Shown here: positions 62,475 to 64,000 of the stretch, piece by piece
How positions within the stretch are numbered: the stretch's first letter is position 1
Layout of the letters: the number at the start of each line of letters is the position of its first letter
Assembly (NCBI GenBank): GCA_017479935.1
Contig: JAFVBO010000066.1
Location: 1-64,000, forward strand
Direction of reading: 5' to 3'
DNA from: Lachnospiraceae bacterium
GTDB lineage: Bacteria; Bacillota; Clostridia; Lachnospirales; Lachnospiraceae
DNA length: 64,000 nt
The notes under the pieces: generated by a model
The model's input: only the letters and a program-made list of their open reading frames with translations
Told to the model about the DNA's origin: nothing
Databases searched by the model: none
Made by a program: the position numbers and the translations under genes

Positions 62475-64000
62475 ATGATCGCAAAATTTAGTGTAAAAAA
62501 ACCGTTTACAGTCATGGTCGGGGTGGTTCTGGTACTCATCCTTGGCTTTGTTTCCTTTACCCGGATGACGCCGGACCTTCTGCCCAGCATCAACCTGCCT
62601 TATGCGCTTGTCATGACAACGTACGTCGGGGCAACGCCGGAGGAAGTGGAGGCGACCGTTACGAAACCCATCGAGCAGTCGATGGCGACATTAAGCGGCA
62701 TCAGCAGCATTCAGTCTGTCTCTTCGGAAAATGTCTCCATGGTCATCCTGGAATTTCAGGAAGACGTCAACATGGACACCAAGACGGTGGAAATGCGCGA
62801 GAAACTGGATACCCTGGGCGGCGCCTGGGATGACATGGTGGGGACGCCCAGCATCATGAAGATCAACCCGGATATGCTGCCGGTCGTGGTGGCTGCCGTC
62901 TCCGTGGAAGGGATGGATTCGGAGGAAATCTCGGATTTCCTGGACAAGAACATTATTCCAAGGCTGGAAGGCACGGAAGGCGTGGCTTCGGTAAGCGCAA
63001 GCGGAAAGATCAGCACGCAGCTGAACGTCCTGCTCAGCCAGAAAAAGATTGATGAGGTCAACAGAAAGATTCAGAAGGTGGTGACCGACCAGCTCGATGG
63101 GCACATCAAGGACCTCGAGGATGCCCGGGCGGAGCTGGCGGATACGAGGCGGCAGCTGGAGGAAGCCAACGAGGCTTACGCGGCCGGCGTTTCGCAGGCG
63201 AGCGACGGATTTGCGGCTGCCAGAATGGAGATTTTATCCGGCGAGATGACCATCTCCGCCGCTGAGGAGGAGATCGCGAAGCAGGAAGCGGAACTGTACA
63301 AGCAGATGGCCGCTTTTACGGGGGTCACGTATTCGGACCTGGATTCGCTCGAGAAAGCACTCGTCGATTTGCAGGGAAGTCTGGCCGGTCAGGAGGAGCA
63401 ACTGGCCTCTGCGGAGGAAGCCATCACCTTGGTGGAAACGCAGATGAACCAGCTGTTTGAGGCGGTCTTAAAGCCTTATGTCGATGAAAACGGCAACTTG
63501 GTGTTCCCGGATGGCTCTGAGGAAACCAGCGGGGAGGAAGAGAGCACTGCGGAGGAGCCGGAGAGCACATCGGAGGAAGCGGAGAGTACCGCGGGAGAAC
63601 CTGAGAGCACTGCGGGAGAAGCGGAAAGTACATCGGCGGAAGCGGAGAGTACCGCAGGAGAGCCAGAAAGTACTTCGGAAGAGCCGGAGAGCACCGCAAG
63701 TGAGGTAGAAAGCCAGAGCCCGTCGGAGCCGGAGAGCACCGCGAGCGAGGTAGAAAGCCAGAGCCCGTCGGAGCCGGAGAGCACGGCGAGCGAGGTAGAA
63801 AGCCAGAGTCCGTCGGAGCAGGAGAGCACGGCAGGCGAAGTGGAAAGCCAGAGTCCGTCGGAGCCGGAGAGCACGGCAGGAGAGGTGGAAAGCCAAAGCC
63901 CGTCGGAGCCGGAGAGCACCGCGGAGGAGCCGGCGAGCCCTGCAAGTGAGGAACAGCCGGTTTCGGAAGAAACCGAGAACACCATAGAAACAGAAAACAG
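62475..64000 (+). CDS. RND-family efflux transporter, N-terminal part (runs off window)
   Basis: At least 508 codons, open at the window end. The N-terminus is typical of RND permeases: MIAKFSVKKPFTVMVGVVLV (first membrane helix), FTRMTPDLLPSINLPYALV, YVGATPEEVEATVTKPIEQ, then a porter-domain segment (residues ~60-195). Instead of continuing, it carries a long inserted region: a coiled coil (about 195-330) and an acidic Ser/Glu/Pro repeat tract (about 350-490). Gram-positive RND proteins with such inserts occur in Clostridia; they act without an outer-membrane channel. Substrates are not known. Confidence 0.9.
   Translation, partial: MIAKFSVKKPFTVMVGVVLVLILGFVSFTRMTPDLLPSINLPYALVMTTYVGATPEEVEATVTKPIEQSMATLSGISSIQSVSSENVSMVILEFQEDVNMDTKTVEMREKLDTLGGAWDDMVGTPSIMKINPDMLPVVVAAVSVEGMDSEEISDFLDKNIIPRLEGTEGVASVSASGKISTQLNVLLSQKKIDEVNRKIQKVVTDQLDGHIKDLEDARAELADTRRQLEEANEAYAAGVSQASDGFAAARMEILSGEMTISAAEEEIAKQEAELYKQMAAFTGVTYSDLDSLEKALVDLQGSLAGQEEQLASAEEAITLVETQMNQLFEAVLKPYVDENGNLVFPDGSEETSGEEESTAEEPESTSEEAESTAGEPESTAGEAESTSAEAESTAGEPESTSEEPESTASEVESQSPSEPESTASEVESQSPSEPESTASEVESQSPSEQESTAGEVESQSPSEPESTAGEVESQSPSEPESTAEEPASPASEEQPVSEETENTIETEN
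63525..63930 (+). repeat. In-frame tandem repeats in the RND gene
   Basis: A 5-residue theme (EPEST/EAEST) is encoded first by degenerate 15-30 nt units (63525-63701), then by five 45-nt units starting at 63702, 63747, 63792, 63837 and 63882, each coding for EVESQSPSEPESTAS or close variants. All unit lengths are multiples of 3, so copy number can vary without frameshift. Confidence 0.92.

Noticed and set aside
63424..63985. Minus-strand Ser/Pro-rich and Leu/Arg-rich frames
   Set aside because: Shadows of the RND repeat tract; the plus strand carries the conserved RND domain in frame.

Overview
The window is chromosomal DNA from a Gram-positive member of the Clostridia, most likely a rather GC-rich Lachnospiraceae. 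The evidence is SpoVG, a paired GlgC/GlgD, a type III glutamine synthetase, the CdaA-CdaR cyclic-di-AMP operon, a 2[4Fe-4S] ferredoxin, Shine-Dalgarno sites of the AGGAGG type, frequent GTG/TTG starts and strong TTGACA/TATAAT promoters. No transposase, integrase, phage gene, tRNA, rRNA or cas gene was found.

Layout. 1-8500: a tandem hairpin array, a lipoprotein, a DUF975/CmpB-type membrane protein, asnS (minus), glgC-glgD and spoVG. 8600-14263: two membrane proteins, cdaA, cdaR, an HPr-like protein and a polysaccharide-polymerase-like protein, packed with overlaps as one probable operon. 14437-33918: a cell-surface glycan cluster with several GT2 glycosyltransferases (two of them very large and multi-domain), an ATP-grasp ligase next to a PLP enzyme, a DegT-type sugar aminotransferase, a Wzx-type flippase, a DUF2142 protein, rfbC, a methyltransferase, and a Wzm/Wzt ABC exporter. 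33926-44683: a LysR regulator with a PdxA-family dehydrogenase, purC, fba (minus), type III glutamine synthetase, a cyclophilin, and an XPD/DinG-like helicase fused to a nuclease domain. 45292-50754: a sigma-like protein lacking its DNA-melting part and region 4, ispE, a GntR regulator, ddl, DUF1934, an RsuA-family pseudouridine synthase and a DUF1653 protein. 51192-55997: the str operon rpsL-rpsG-fusA, then tuf with its own promoter. 56042-64000: a phosphohexomutase, a ferredoxin (minus), a cytidine-deaminase-like protein without zinc ligands, a probable 6S RNA, a TPR lipoprotein, hflX, folA, and an RND exporter running off the end.

The most unusual content is intergenic. Many gaps hold dispersed or tandem palindromic elements: (a) a 236-346 nt long-hairpin family in four copies whose stems change sequence but stay paired while internal-loop motifs are conserved; (b) a ~138 bp element in three near-identical full copies and one fragment; (c) a ~97 bp two-hairpin element in two copies plus a diverged relative; (d) three tandem arrays of unrelated sequence sharing a 63-65 nt period, two of them made of clear hairpin units; (e) a 190 bp element with perfect 18 bp terminal inverted repeats. 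They have no transposase and sit between stop codons and next promoters, so they are either non-autonomous mobile repeats or a family of structured RNAs.

How the genes work together: GlgC/GlgD, the phosphohexomutase and fructose-bisphosphate aldolase serve sugar and glycogen metabolism; the glycan cluster builds and exports a surface polysaccharide, probably with a deoxy-amino sugar and a rhamnose-type sugar; CdaA/CdaR set cyclic-di-AMP levels beside a glycan polymerase and an HPr-like protein; Ddl and IspE supply cell-wall precursors and isoprenoids.
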